Below are positions 1 to 6,482 of a stretch of DNA of 6,482 bases, one piece after another. Below the pieces are notes generated by a model that saw only the letters and a program-made list of their open reading frames with translations, searched no databases and was not told where the DNA came from. Location: positions 1 to 6,482 of the forward strand of contig MNYA01000375.1 of assembly GCA_001872985.1 (NCBI GenBank), written 5' to 3'. Position 1 is the first letter of the stretch. Every line of letters starts with the position of its first letter. Both the position numbers and the translations under genes were made by a program. Source of the DNA: a bacterium CG2_30_54_10. GTDB lineage: Bacteria; Muiribacteriota; Ozemobacteria; Ozemobacterales; Ozemobacteraceae.

Positions 1-10
1 GTGAAGGATG

Positions 11-38
11 CGATTGCTTCGCTTCGCTCGCAATGACA
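11..38. repeat. Dispersed palindromic repeat (ATTGC...GCAAT type)
   Basis: An ATTGC arm (13-17) and a GCAAT arm (30-34) flank a loop with tandem TTCGC units, followed by GACA. Read on the minus strand it starts TGTCATTGCGAGCGAAGCG. From general knowledge, near-identical copies are scattered through intergenic DNA of many unrelated bacterial genomes as a small palindromic element, with no known function here. Only one copy is visible, so its repetitive nature is recalled and not shown by this window. It lies downstream of the transposase remnant and may mark the edge of a mobile or rearranged segment. Confidence 0.6.
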
Positions 39-73
39 ATTTTTGGCTCTTGAAGTTAATGTAGCCCACCACC

Positions 74-100
74 CCTTTTTTGAGAAGTTACCTTTTTCGA
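74..100. repeat. T-rich imperfect direct repeat in gene-free DNA
   Basis: CCTTTTTTGA (74-83) and CCTTTTTCGA (91-100) match at 9 of 10 bases with a 17-bp period. They sit about 100 bp past the stop of the minus-strand transposase remnant, so they could be part of an insertion-sequence end, but no matching inverted end is visible in the window. The rest of 39-196 shows no gene, RNA or terminator that I can support. Confidence 0.25.
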
Positions 101-196
101 CAGCTTGGGCATGTTGGCACCACGCATGACCGCGTTCACCACTCATTTGCCATCGCGAGGCGAGTTGGGCGCCGAGGCTTTTCGGCGAGGGTCCGG

Positions 197-574
197 CTAG
201 AGGGTACGGCCGCTCAGTGCGTGTCGGCTTGGTTGCCGACTGAGGGCGTCGCCGGTTGACTTGGGGTCGAGGCATGCACTCTTGGCCCGGGCTTTTACGC
301 CCGGAGAGGGAGGATACCAAGGGCGATCCGGGAAGCTCTTGCGATCCCCCGCTTTGAGAAACCACGACCGGACCAAGGAGTAAATGGCATAGCCGACGGC
401 GGCCACCCGCTCTGGGCCCTTTCCCCTCCAAGGCAGCGGCTCCTCACTTCCGAGAAATTGCTTTCCATTCCGGAAGGTGTCTTCAATCGGCAACCTGTTC
501 GCAAATTCAGAGATCAACAGCTCCGGCAAGAGCGCCAAGTCGGTGGTAAACATGAATTTAGTGAAGTTTGGCAG
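197..574 (-). pseudogene. C-terminal remnant of a DDE (IS4/IS701-like) transposase
   Basis: Read on the minus strand, this is about 118 residues from an ATG at 553, with the open frame extending upstream to a stop at 575-577 (adding LPNFTKF). It matches the end of DDE transposases: a 'TTDLALLPELL' strand, then F17-(2)-R20-(3)-E24-(6)-K31, the YREK signature of IS4-superfamily enzymes with Phe for Tyr and E24 as the catalytic Glu. A 'KQFLG' segment, a 'GYAIYSLVRSWF' helix and an 'RPWYP' motif follow, all in the usual order. The N-terminal portion with the first two catalytic Asp residues is absent, since full enzymes of this kind are around 400 aa. Past 'RPWYP' the sequence fits poorly, although 'GDALSRQPSRHAL' loosely resembles the expected 'DALxxLRxxL' end, which suggests decay or a small frameshift. 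It should be a non-functional scar. The IS701-versus-other assignment is uncertain. Confidence 0.75.
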
Positions 575-586
575 TCACGGCTGTGG

Positions 587-610
587 GAGAACAAATTCTT
601 GAGAACAAAT
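587..610. repeat. 10-bp direct repeat upstream of the cyclase promoter
   Basis: GAGAACAAAT occurs exactly at 587-596 and again at 601-610, separated by TCTT, a 14-bp period. The junction also contains a small imperfect dyad (TTCT-TG-AGAA). The repeat ends about 26 bp before the predicted -35 box, where an activator could bind. The 14-bp period is not a helical turn, so side-by-side binding on one DNA face is not implied. A regulatory role is inference only. Confidence 0.4.
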
Positions 611-636
611 GTACCGTGGTTTCAGAATCAATTGTG

Positions 637-666
637 TTGAGGCTCCCGCCGGGAAATTGGTATAAT
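637..666 (+). promoter_or_regulatory. Sigma70-type promoter with extended -10 for the cyclase operon
   Basis: A perfect TATAAT lies at 661-666, preceded by TGG at 658-660 (extended -10, TGn). TTGAGG at 637-642 matches four of six bases of the -35 consensus, with an 18-bp spacer. Transcription should start near 671-674. That places the in-frame TTG at 677 almost at the 5' end of the mRNA and favours the ATG at 749, giving a leader of about 75 nt. It is the only strong promoter-like sequence upstream of the two cyclase genes and probably drives both. Confidence 0.65.
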
Positions 667-732
667 TGGATCCTCGTTGATTTGGCTTTCAGCCTGGGTG
701 AAAGCAATCCACCCGTCGTTGTCATTCATCGC

Positions 733-737
733 GGAGA
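733..737 (+). promoter_or_regulatory. Ribosome binding site for the first cyclase gene (start-deciding)
   Basis: GGAGA lies 11 nt before the ATG at 749. The spacing is somewhat long but the match is good. The alternative starts, TTG 677, GTG 698 and TTG 719, have weaker or no purine-rich sites. The ATG start also places a Met-His-Arg-Arg head directly before the first membrane helix, as expected for a cytoplasmic N-terminus. Confidence 0.5.
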
Positions 738-748
738 AAACAGCCGAC

Positions 749-3697
749 ATGCATCGCCGTTTCCAGATCCTCTCGTTGTTTTCCCTGCCGTTCCTTCTTT
801 CGGGAATCCTGTTTTTCGTTCATCGGCAGGAGCGGACGGCGCGGGAGTCGTTCGCCCAGGAAGAGGTTCGCGAACGCTGGACCAGAAGTGCCCGAGAGGC
901 TTTGTCCCACATGCAGGCGGGACATTCCTTCGAAGATCAGATCAATCTGATGGGAATCCGCCTGAACGGCTTTCTGATGGATTCCTGGGGGCGCTCCGCC
1001 GGAAGTTACAACCTCCGGGTCGGGAAGCTTCTCGTCTCCTCCTTTGTTCGCGCCTTTCCGCGTCGGCATCGCCCGAACGGAATCGTCCTTTATGGTTTTC
1101 GCATCGATAACTTTGGAAAAATCGCCCTGGTCCCCGGGAACAAGCCGGGCAAAGGGTTGTCCCACGGCCAGGAGCGGATGCTCCCGGAACTTCTTGAAGG
1201 TTTTATCGCTTTGTCCCGCAACCAGGCCCCGACAGGATTGTCCCCTGCCGCGCTGACCGCGCGATGCCGGGGGTTTCTCGGGAAAAATGTCAGTCCTGGG
1301 CTGATCGGCATCGAGCGACGCGGCCAACTGGTTCCGGTACGCGTGGCAGACCGGGTGGGGTTCCTGCTGTGGAATTATCTGGAAATCAGTGGGAAGCCTT
1401 TCGGCGGGTATGCGATCTTCTTTCCGGGAAACCTGAAGCGCCGCATCAAACCACTGAGTTACTGCCTCGATCGGGTTTTTCGCGAAAGTCGCGGGAGGTT
1501 GATCCCGCTCCTGGTACCGATCAACCCGCTTCTTCCAGGCGGGAAGGCGCTCGTTCACCCGGCCTGCAAACAGCTTCCGGGTGTTCGCGGGCTGCTCACG
1601 ACCGCCCGCACCAAAATCGACAGGGAGCGTTGGTTTCCCTTGAACCGGATACGTGAATACGACGGGCTCTGGGCCATGCGAGGGTTCTTTTCCACCGACC
1701 TGGCGCATGAGGGGTGGGTGGTATCACGCCCCCCCGCCCCCGGAAGACCGCCCTCTGAGAAAACCGGGAGGACGGAATGGGGACTTTTCCTTGGAACCTG
1801 GGCGCTGATCGTCTTCCCCTTTTTCGCAGCGGGTCGTTTGCCGTCAGTCTCCATCAAGCGGACATTTCCCTTCTTCTTCTTTCTCGTTGCAGCCGTTCCG
1901 CTTTCCATGATGTTTTCCCTCGGCACTTACCAGATCGGATCCTGGAAAAACCGGTCGATCACCGAAAGAGGCCTCGAGGCACTTGAAAGCCTCAGCGCCA
2001 TCGACGGAGAGTTTTCCGATGTGGTATCCGAATTCACGCAGAGAACCAAAAGCCTGCTGAACACACCCGGGTGGCTGGATCGGATGAGTTCGGCGGATGC
2101 CGCGACGGAAACCGGGGCCGTTGAGGAAGCGTTCCATTTCTTCGCCTCATCCCCCTCCCCGCTCGACCTGGTCCTCATCTACAAGCCTGGAAAGTTTTCT
2201 CGCGGATACTCCAAGGACAAGGCGTTGAACCGACGGGATCGGAGTGCCCTGGATTTCTTCGCGGGTCTGTCGCGTGCTCTGATCTACCGATGCAACCGGG
2301 ACCAGCCCATGGAGGAGATATTTCCGTTGACCCAGGTGCAGCGACGGTTTACCCAAATGGTGGAGGAAAAGAAAATCCTGTCATCCGGAGGCTTTGAGGA
2401 TACGAGCGAGATCGGGTCGATTGTCCGGATCACGGGAAGCTGGCGATATCTGGGCATCCCGAAATTGTATTCAGAGAACGGCCGGGTCAAGGTCTCCTTC
2501 GTCTTGTTGTCAAAAGCGGAGCTCGCGTTTTCCCGGTTTTTGAAGGGCCGGATTGCCCAACTGGATCTCGAACACCCGCAGGAAAGATGGACTCTTGCAC
2601 GCCTCCTTCCGGGGAATGAAGAGTTGATCGGTCCGTCCCCCGGAAACTCCTACTGGTCGAGCAGCCAAGGTCGCCTGATGCGAACGGTGATGATCCGGGC
2701 GGCGAATTTCCGAGCACCGGTCCTCCTCGAAAGAAACGAGCGAATCATTGCCGCTGCCGGATGCCCGAACCTCGGCGATTTCGTTATCGGCCGGGAAATC
2801 CCTTTTTCAGACCTTTCATCCCAAGCCCAGAAGCAGGCTCTGATCCTTCTTTCGGGGCTTTTCTCGATCGGGGTCATTTCCATGGCTCTTGGCCAGAGGG
2901 TCGTTTCATCCATGATCGAGCCGCTGACCGCAGTCGAGCGAGGTCTTCAGGAACTCACGTCCGGCAGGTTCCCGCCTCCGCTTTCACTAGAGCGGGACGA
3001 CGAGCTCGGCGAGATGACCAGATCATTCGATTCCATGGTTTCCGGTCTAAGGCAGCGGCTGAAGCTCGGAAGATTCGTTTCGGGAAGTCTCGAAGAATCC
3101 TTCCACACGGGCCGAAACGATGCCGCCGAAACGGATGGCCTGGTCGTACGAGCCGTGGTTCTTGCTTCCGACCTGCGGAATTTTACGACCATCTCCGAAG
3201 GGAATCCTCCCGAAATCGTGGTCGAAATGCTCAACCAGCACCTTGAAGAGATGTCCGATGAGATTCAGCGTTTCGGGGGAAGAATCGACAAGTTCATCGG
3301 AGACGCGATCATTGCCGTTTTCACCGGCTCTGATTACGGGAGCCCTGCCTTCAGAGCTGTTTCCGCCGGGATTGGAATGAGGCGAAGGCACGACCGGATC
3401 CAAGCGGATCGGCGGGCGAAAGGCCTTTTCACCTACGAGATGGGAGTCGGAATCGATTCAGGAGAAGTGTTCATCGGAACCATCGGCTCACTTGGCAGAT
3501 CCGATTTCACCGTTTTCGGGCCTCCACGGGAGAGGGCGGAATCCCTCGAAGGAGCGTCGAAAAAGGGGACGGCCACGCGGATCATGATCTCTTCGAAAAT
3601 TCGGAGCGAGGCGGGTTCGTGTCTCGAAGCAGCGCCTCGGAGCGACGGGATATTCGAGGTGCTCGGGCTTTCTCCCAGACCAGGAGCCCAGGAATGA
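749..3697 (+). CDS. Dual-sensor membrane HAMP class III cyclase subunit (metal-Asp subunit; lacks Asn/Arg)
   Basis: Predicted receptor-type adenylyl cyclase subunit of 982 aa, numbered from the ATG at 749; an in-frame TTG at 677 would add 24 residues. In order: TM1 (about 5-24), a first periplasmic region (25-343) ending in a Pro-rich linker, TM2 (344-362), a ten-residue cytoplasmic turn, TM3 (373-392), a second periplasmic region (393-696), TM4 (697-715), HAMP (about 716-768, P725 and 'DELGEM' 751-756), an 'RFVS' linker (775-778), and a class III cyclase domain (about 798-975). Both metal-binding Asp are present: D808 in 'ASDLRNFT' and D852 in 'IDKFIGDAIIAVF', with base-recognition Lys K848. 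In the 'DFTVFG' segment T921 is normal, but the transition-state positions are E928 instead of Asn and S932 instead of Arg, and Pro-Pro replaces the usual loop. A homodimer should therefore be inactive. The domain is otherwise full length, which argues against plain decay. The stop overlaps the start of the paralogous gene downstream, the likely partner. The periplasmic regions match no family I can name; ligand unknown. Confidence 0.9.
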   Translation: MHRRFQILSLFSLPFLLSGILFFVHRQERTARESFAQEEVRERWTRSAREALSHMQAGHSFEDQINLMGIRLNGFLMDSWGRSAGSYNLRVGKLLVSSFVRAFPRRHRPNGIVLYGFRIDNFGKIALVPGNKPGKGLSHGQERMLPELLEGFIALSRNQAPTGLSPAALTARCRGFLGKNVSPGLIGIERRGQLVPVRVADRVGFLLWNYLEISGKPFGGYAIFFPGNLKRRIKPLSYCLDRVFRESRGRLIPLLVPINPLLPGGKALVHPACKQLPGVRGLLTTARTKIDRERWFPLNRIREYDGLWAMRGFFSTDLAHEGWVVSRPPAPGRPPSEKTGRTEWGLFLGTWALIVFPFFAAGRLPSVSIKRTFPFFFFLVAAVPLSMMFSLGTYQIGSWKNRSITERGLEALESLSAIDGEFSDVVSEFTQRTKSLLNTPGWLDRMSSADAATETGAVEEAFHFFASSPSPLDLVLIYKPGKFSRGYSKDKALNRRDRSALDFFAGLSRALIYRCNRDQPMEEIFPLTQVQRRFTQMVEEKKILSSGGFEDTSEIGSIVRITGSWRYLGIPKLYSENGRVKVSFVLLSKAELAFSRFLKGRIAQLDLEHPQERWTLARLLPGNEELIGPSPGNSYWSSSQGRLMRTVMIRAANFRAPVLLERNERIIAAAGCPNLGDFVIGREIPFSDLSSQAQKQALILLSGLFSIGVISMALGQRVVSSMIEPLTAVERGLQELTSGRFPPPLSLERDDELGEMTRSFDSMVSGLRQRLKLGRFVSGSLEESFHTGRNDAAETDGLVVRAVVLASDLRNFTTISEGNPPEIVVEMLNQHLEEMSDEIQRFGGRIDKFIGDAIIAVFTGSDYGSPAFRAVSAGIGMRRRHDRIQADRRAKGLFTYEMGVGIDSGEVFIGTIGSLGRSDFTVFGPPRERAESLEGASKKGTATRIMISSKIRSEAGSCLEAAPRSDGIFEVLGLSPRPGAQE
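3682..3686 (+). promoter_or_regulatory. Ribosome binding site for the second cyclase gene
   Basis: AGGAG lies 7 nt before the ATG at 3694, inside the last codons of the upstream gene. Together with the ATGA stop/start overlap at 3694-3697 this indicates translational coupling, as expected if the two products are needed in fixed proportion. Confidence 0.7.
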
Positions 3698-6482
3698 GAA
3701 GTCCGGCAGTCAAAGGGTTCATCGCAGGGCTGCTGTTCCTCCTGCCGCTTATGGTGTTTCAGTCGGCACGCCGCGAAGGGGCTCGATTGGCATGGGACGA
3801 TCTTCGGAAGGACGAGGAGTCACAGATGTTCCACTGGCTCGAACGAACCAGGTCGTTCGGTTATTTCGAGTTCAAGCTCATGGATCTCTTTGCGTTATTC
3901 TCGCGTTCGGTGCCTGTTTCGGATCTCGCGGAGGGTGAAGCCATCCTGCTGGACCGCTACCGGAAGTTCATCCAACCGGTTCTGCCAAAGCACGATCTCT
4001 TCATCGTGAGGGAGGAATCCGTCCTGCCGTCACCGGCATTGGATTTCGATGGCGGGCTTGGCTTCAAAAATGTGCTGGGGGAGTTTCTTGCCTGTATCAG
4101 GTTTCCCGTAAAAGCAAAGGAAGTCGAGAAACTCAGAATCGCGCAAAATTTGGCGAAGAAAATGCGAAACGGGTTGAAACTGAATCTCCTTGGTGACTCC
4201 CAAAAACGCCAGAATGGGATTCCGCAAATCATCCGATCCGCCGAGGGGGATCGGGTCGTTTATTGGGTGTCGATCCCGAGAAAAGGGCACAGAAATAATT
4301 ATTGGACGCTGATTCTATATTGCTATCTTCCCGATTTCCCCAAGGATTTTCCATTCTCGGTCCAGGTGAAAACTTGGGCCGTCCCCGGCTGCGGTCTGAT
4401 TTATCTTCCCCGGGATCAGCATCCCCCTCGCCCGTCAGAAAGCCATGGGGGCAATATCTCCGAAGAGCCCATTGCATCCCGATTTTTTCGGGAACACCAG
4501 GACATTCTTCAGGATTTGATCGAACACCCACCCGGACCTCGAACCACCGCTTTTTCAGAGATGCGCGGGAAATACCTTATTGTGGTGGGGAATGCTCTTT
4601 CGGAATGGGGGAAGCGGCCGATCGTCGTGAAATCGCTGGAGGCCCCGATCATGGGCGCCCAACGTGAAGGCCAGGTGGTTTTCTTTCTGTTGTTCCTGAT
4701 CTGCGGGATCCTTGTGTGGCATGTTGTCGAGCATTTCCTCTTCGGGCGTCGGACCAGATTCGGCGTACAAAGTTTTCTCATCGGAGCGTTTTCCCTGGCT
4801 GCCCTGCTTCCCCTGAGCAGCGCAAGATTCATTCTGGAGCAGTTTCTCGTCGAATCTTACCGGGCCGACAGCCAAAAGCTGAAAGCCTCCATGAGAGCTG
4901 ATCTGGAAGCCCTCGATGAGGGTAACCGGGTCTTTCAGGCTTCCTTCACGGCTTTTTTGAAGAATTTCAGCATCATTCCGCGGGAGCGGGTAACCTTGGC
5001 CCGGATGCGCGAACAGACCCCGTATCTGGCAAGTTTTTCGAGGATCCTGATGGAGCATATCGCGAGAGCTTCCCCCATTTTTCTATCCTGGGCTTTCGTC
5101 GTCGGACCCGGGGGTTCCTCCTGGTCCGGAAGACCGCCGGATGCGGATAACCCAACCATGCCTTCGAAACCGAATGTGTTGTCCCGGGTTCTCGGCAGGC
5201 TGTATTTCGACTTCCTTCAAAGAAGGAAACACATCCTTCCGGCTCTGGCCACCAGCAAGAAAGGCGAGAAAGGGGGGCTCGATCGGGAAGCGTTCGAGGA
5301 AGAAATGTTTCAGGAATCCATAAGCGAGCTATTGGGGCACAATGTGTTTTTCCGCCTCGCTCACGAGCCGTTGGTGCTTTCGACGTTCAAAACCCCGAGC
5401 GGAGCGACGTCCCATTCGGGGAGCCTTATCAAAATCAATGGAACGCTTGAATTCTTCATCAAATGGTTCTGGCGCAACCTTCTGCTGGATGAGGTTTTTT
5501 TCCAGTCAACCCTCGGGAGTGACCCCAAAACTGCCAACTGGGAGTATCTCACCGAAGGCCTTCCTGGAACGCGAAAACCAAGGGAGGGCTTCCCGATGCG
5601 GTTTCCGGATATAATGCGTCGTGACCCACGTCTTGCCAACCAGATCCGTATGGCATTCCGGTTCGGCCATGCTGTCCGGATCAAGGATGTCGCGGCTCCA
5701 GGGAAGCCGTATGTGGAGATCCTTCCGAGCGACAGCTTCGTCGGTATGCTTCTCGGCCGCAGAACCACGGCGCCAATCGAGGAAAAGAGCATCGAAACCA
5801 GGAACTGGGCCTATCTCGGCCTTGCGATTGCTCTGCTTGTGAGTCTCCTGGTTGGCAGAGCGGGAGCCGGATATTTTCTCGGTCCGCTTCAGGAGCTTAT
5901 CAGAAAGGTCGGCGATATCCGCGGGGAGCGGTTCGACGCACGCATGGACGAAGGGCGGGGCGACGAGTTCGGGTCCCTCGCACGCTCTTTCAATCTTCTC
6001 GCAAAGGGCCTTCAGGAGGGAAAGATTCTGGAACGGTATGTCTCATCATCGGTCAAAAATGCCGTCCGCGGCGATGACCCTGAACTCGTCCGCAAGACGG
6101 CCGAGGAATGCCTTGCAACCGTGCTGTTCTCGGGGTTCCACAAATTTTCAGAGTTCGCGACGACCCGGACGGGAACGGAATTGATCGTTCCCCTGCGGGA
6201 CCATCTCGACGCATTCCATGAGGCGGTCAAACGGTTCGGCGGGGAAATCGACAAGATGATCGGAGACAAGGTCATGGTGGTCTTCAGGCATCCGGAGTTC
6301 CCTGATGACCGGTACTGCGTCAATGCTGCGTTGTCGGTGGTATCGGCCGTCCGAACACGGCTTCGGGAACAGGGTTGCCCGCTCAGCCTGGTAATGGGCC
6401 TGAATTCCGGCCGCGTGATCTCGGGCATTCTCGGTTCACCGAAGGTCCGTCTCGATCATACCGTCATCGGAGACCCGGTGAA
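3694..6482 (+). CDS. Dual-sensor membrane HAMP class III cyclase subunit, partial at window edge (lacks first metal Asp)
   Basis: Predicted partner subunit. The frame is open from the ATG at 3694 to the window edge: 929 complete codons plus two bases, 3' end missing. The layout copies the upstream protein: TM1 (about 8-22), first periplasmic region (23-327), TM2 (328-345), TM3 (357-375), second periplasmic region (376-703), TM4 (704-721), HAMP (about 722-774, P731 and 'DEFG' 757-760), 'RYVS' linker (781-784), and a cyclase domain from about 805. Other shared features are 'MRG' before TM2 and the 'LEALDE' / 'LEALES' helix after TM3. In the cyclase, 'VLFSGFHKF' has G814 where the first metal-binding Asp belongs. 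The second metal Asp (D858 in 'IDKMIGD'), base-recognition K854 and T923 in 'DHTVIGDPV' are intact, and the terminal 'aa-' codon falls exactly at the Asn position (930); the Arg lies outside the window. G814 and D858 are 44 residues apart, as are the two Asp of the upstream protein, so the substitution is not an alignment artefact. A homodimer should be inactive or weak. The Lys/Thr pair suggests ATP. Codons 130-209 (4081-4320) are less GC-rich, and Lys-rich at their start. Confidence 0.9.
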   Translation, partial: MRSPAVKGFIAGLLFLLPLMVFQSARREGARLAWDDLRKDEESQMFHWLERTRSFGYFEFKLMDLFALFSRSVPVSDLAEGEAILLDRYRKFIQPVLPKHDLFIVREESVLPSPALDFDGGLGFKNVLGEFLACIRFPVKAKEVEKLRIAQNLAKKMRNGLKLNLLGDSQKRQNGIPQIIRSAEGDRVVYWVSIPRKGHRNNYWTLILYCYLPDFPKDFPFSVQVKTWAVPGCGLIYLPRDQHPPRPSESHGGNISEEPIASRFFREHQDILQDLIEHPPGPRTTAFSEMRGKYLIVVGNALSEWGKRPIVVKSLEAPIMGAQREGQVVFFLLFLICGILVWHVVEHFLFGRRTRFGVQSFLIGAFSLAALLPLSSARFILEQFLVESYRADSQKLKASMRADLEALDEGNRVFQASFTAFLKNFSIIPRERVTLARMREQTPYLASFSRILMEHIARASPIFLSWAFVVGPGGSSWSGRPPDADNPTMPSKPNVLSRVLGRLYFDFLQRRKHILPALATSKKGEKGGLDREAFEEEMFQESISELLGHNVFFRLAHEPLVLSTFKTPSGATSHSGSLIKINGTLEFFIKWFWRNLLLDEVFFQSTLGSDPKTANWEYLTEGLPGTRKPREGFPMRFPDIMRRDPRLANQIRMAFRFGHAVRIKDVAAPGKPYVEILPSDSFVGMLLGRRTTAPIEEKSIETRNWAYLGLAIALLVSLLVGRAGAGYFLGPLQELIRKVGDIRGERFDARMDEGRGDEFGSLARSFNLLAKGLQEGKILERYVSSSVKNAVRGDDPELVRKTAEECLATVLFSGFHKFSEFATTRTGTELIVPLRDHLDAFHEAVKRFGGEIDKMIGDKVMVVFRHPEFPDDRYCVNAALSVVSAVRTRLREQGCPLSLVMGLNSGRVISGILGSPKVRLDHTVIGDPV

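Noticed and set aside
287..304. GC-rich hairpin CCGGGC-TTTTAC-GCCCGG as a terminator
   Set aside because: The stem is only 6 bp, no T run follows on either strand, and it sits inside the transposase remnant.
458..1110. Plus-strand frames at 458-640 and 568-1110 near the promoter
   Set aside because: The first is antisense to the transposase remnant and the second runs out of frame through the cyclase N-terminus. Neither has a protein motif or a convincing ribosome site.
722..1708. Long minus-strand open frame of 328 codons
   Set aside because: It lies wholly inside the first cyclase gene, has no recognisable domain and reads like an antisense shadow of GC-rich coding DNA.
1729..1741. C7-G-C5 tract as a phase-variation or frameshift site
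   Set aside because: The frame is intact across it and it encodes a Pro-rich linker before TM2. C tracts of this length are common in GC-rich coding DNA, and nothing else points to switching.
4081..4320. Less GC-rich patch in the second cyclase gene as a transferred insert
   Set aside because: By hand count it is about 47% GC. The patch stays in frame within a region that aligns in position with the paralogue's first periplasmic domain, and its Lys- and Asn-rich residues explain much of the composition.
4229..5058. Minus-strand frames within the second cyclase gene
   Set aside because: The plus frame is continuously open from 3694 to the window end with clear TM, HAMP and cyclase motifs, so the antisense frames are shadows.
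1..6482. CRISPR array, tRNA, rRNA, toxin-antitoxin or phage-defence genes
   Set aside because: I found no regularly spaced repeats, no cloverleaf or rRNA-like sequence and no small gene pair. The window is accounted for by the transposase scar and the cyclase operon.

Overview
The window comes from a moderately GC-rich bacterium, probably a Gram-negative environmental lineage. The basis is a widespread dispersed palindromic repeat at the left edge, a sigma70-type promoter, and two large membrane receptors with extracytoplasmic domains. No gene identifies the taxon, so a finer placement would be a guess.

Layout. Bases 1-196 hold no gene: a dispersed ATTGC...GCAAT repeat lies at 11-38 and a T-rich imperfect direct repeat at 74-100. 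Bases 197-574 on the minus strand are the C-terminal stump of a DDE insertion-sequence transposase that keeps the F/Y-(2)-R-(3)-E-(6)-K signature but has lost its N-terminal two thirds. Bases 575-748 are a promoter region with a 10-bp direct repeat (587-610), an extended -10 sigma70-like promoter (637-666) and a leader of about 75 nt. The remaining 5.7 kb is one operon of two translationally coupled genes (ATGA overlap at 3694-3697). Each encodes a large four-helix membrane protein that ends in a HAMP domain and a class III nucleotidyl cyclase domain. The second gene runs off the right edge of the window.

How the genes work together. The two proteins are paralogues with the same layout: TM1, a periplasmic domain of about 300 aa, TM2-TM3, a second periplasmic domain of about 300 aa, TM4, HAMP, a 'R(F/Y)VS' linker, and the cyclase. 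Their catalytic domains are degenerate in complementary ways. The upstream protein keeps both metal-binding Asp residues (D808, D852) but has Glu and Ser where the transition-state Asn and Arg should be (E928, S932). The downstream protein has lost the first metal Asp (G814) but keeps the Lys and Thr of the base-recognition pair (K854, T923), and its last, incomplete codon 'aa-' fits the expected Asn. Neither should form an active homodimer, but one of each would assemble a single complete site. This resembles the C1/C2 logic of mammalian transmembrane adenylyl cyclases, here split over two coupled bacterial genes. This predicted obligate heterodimeric receptor cyclase is the main discovery candidate. 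The Lys/Thr pair points to ATP as substrate, so the product would be cAMP.
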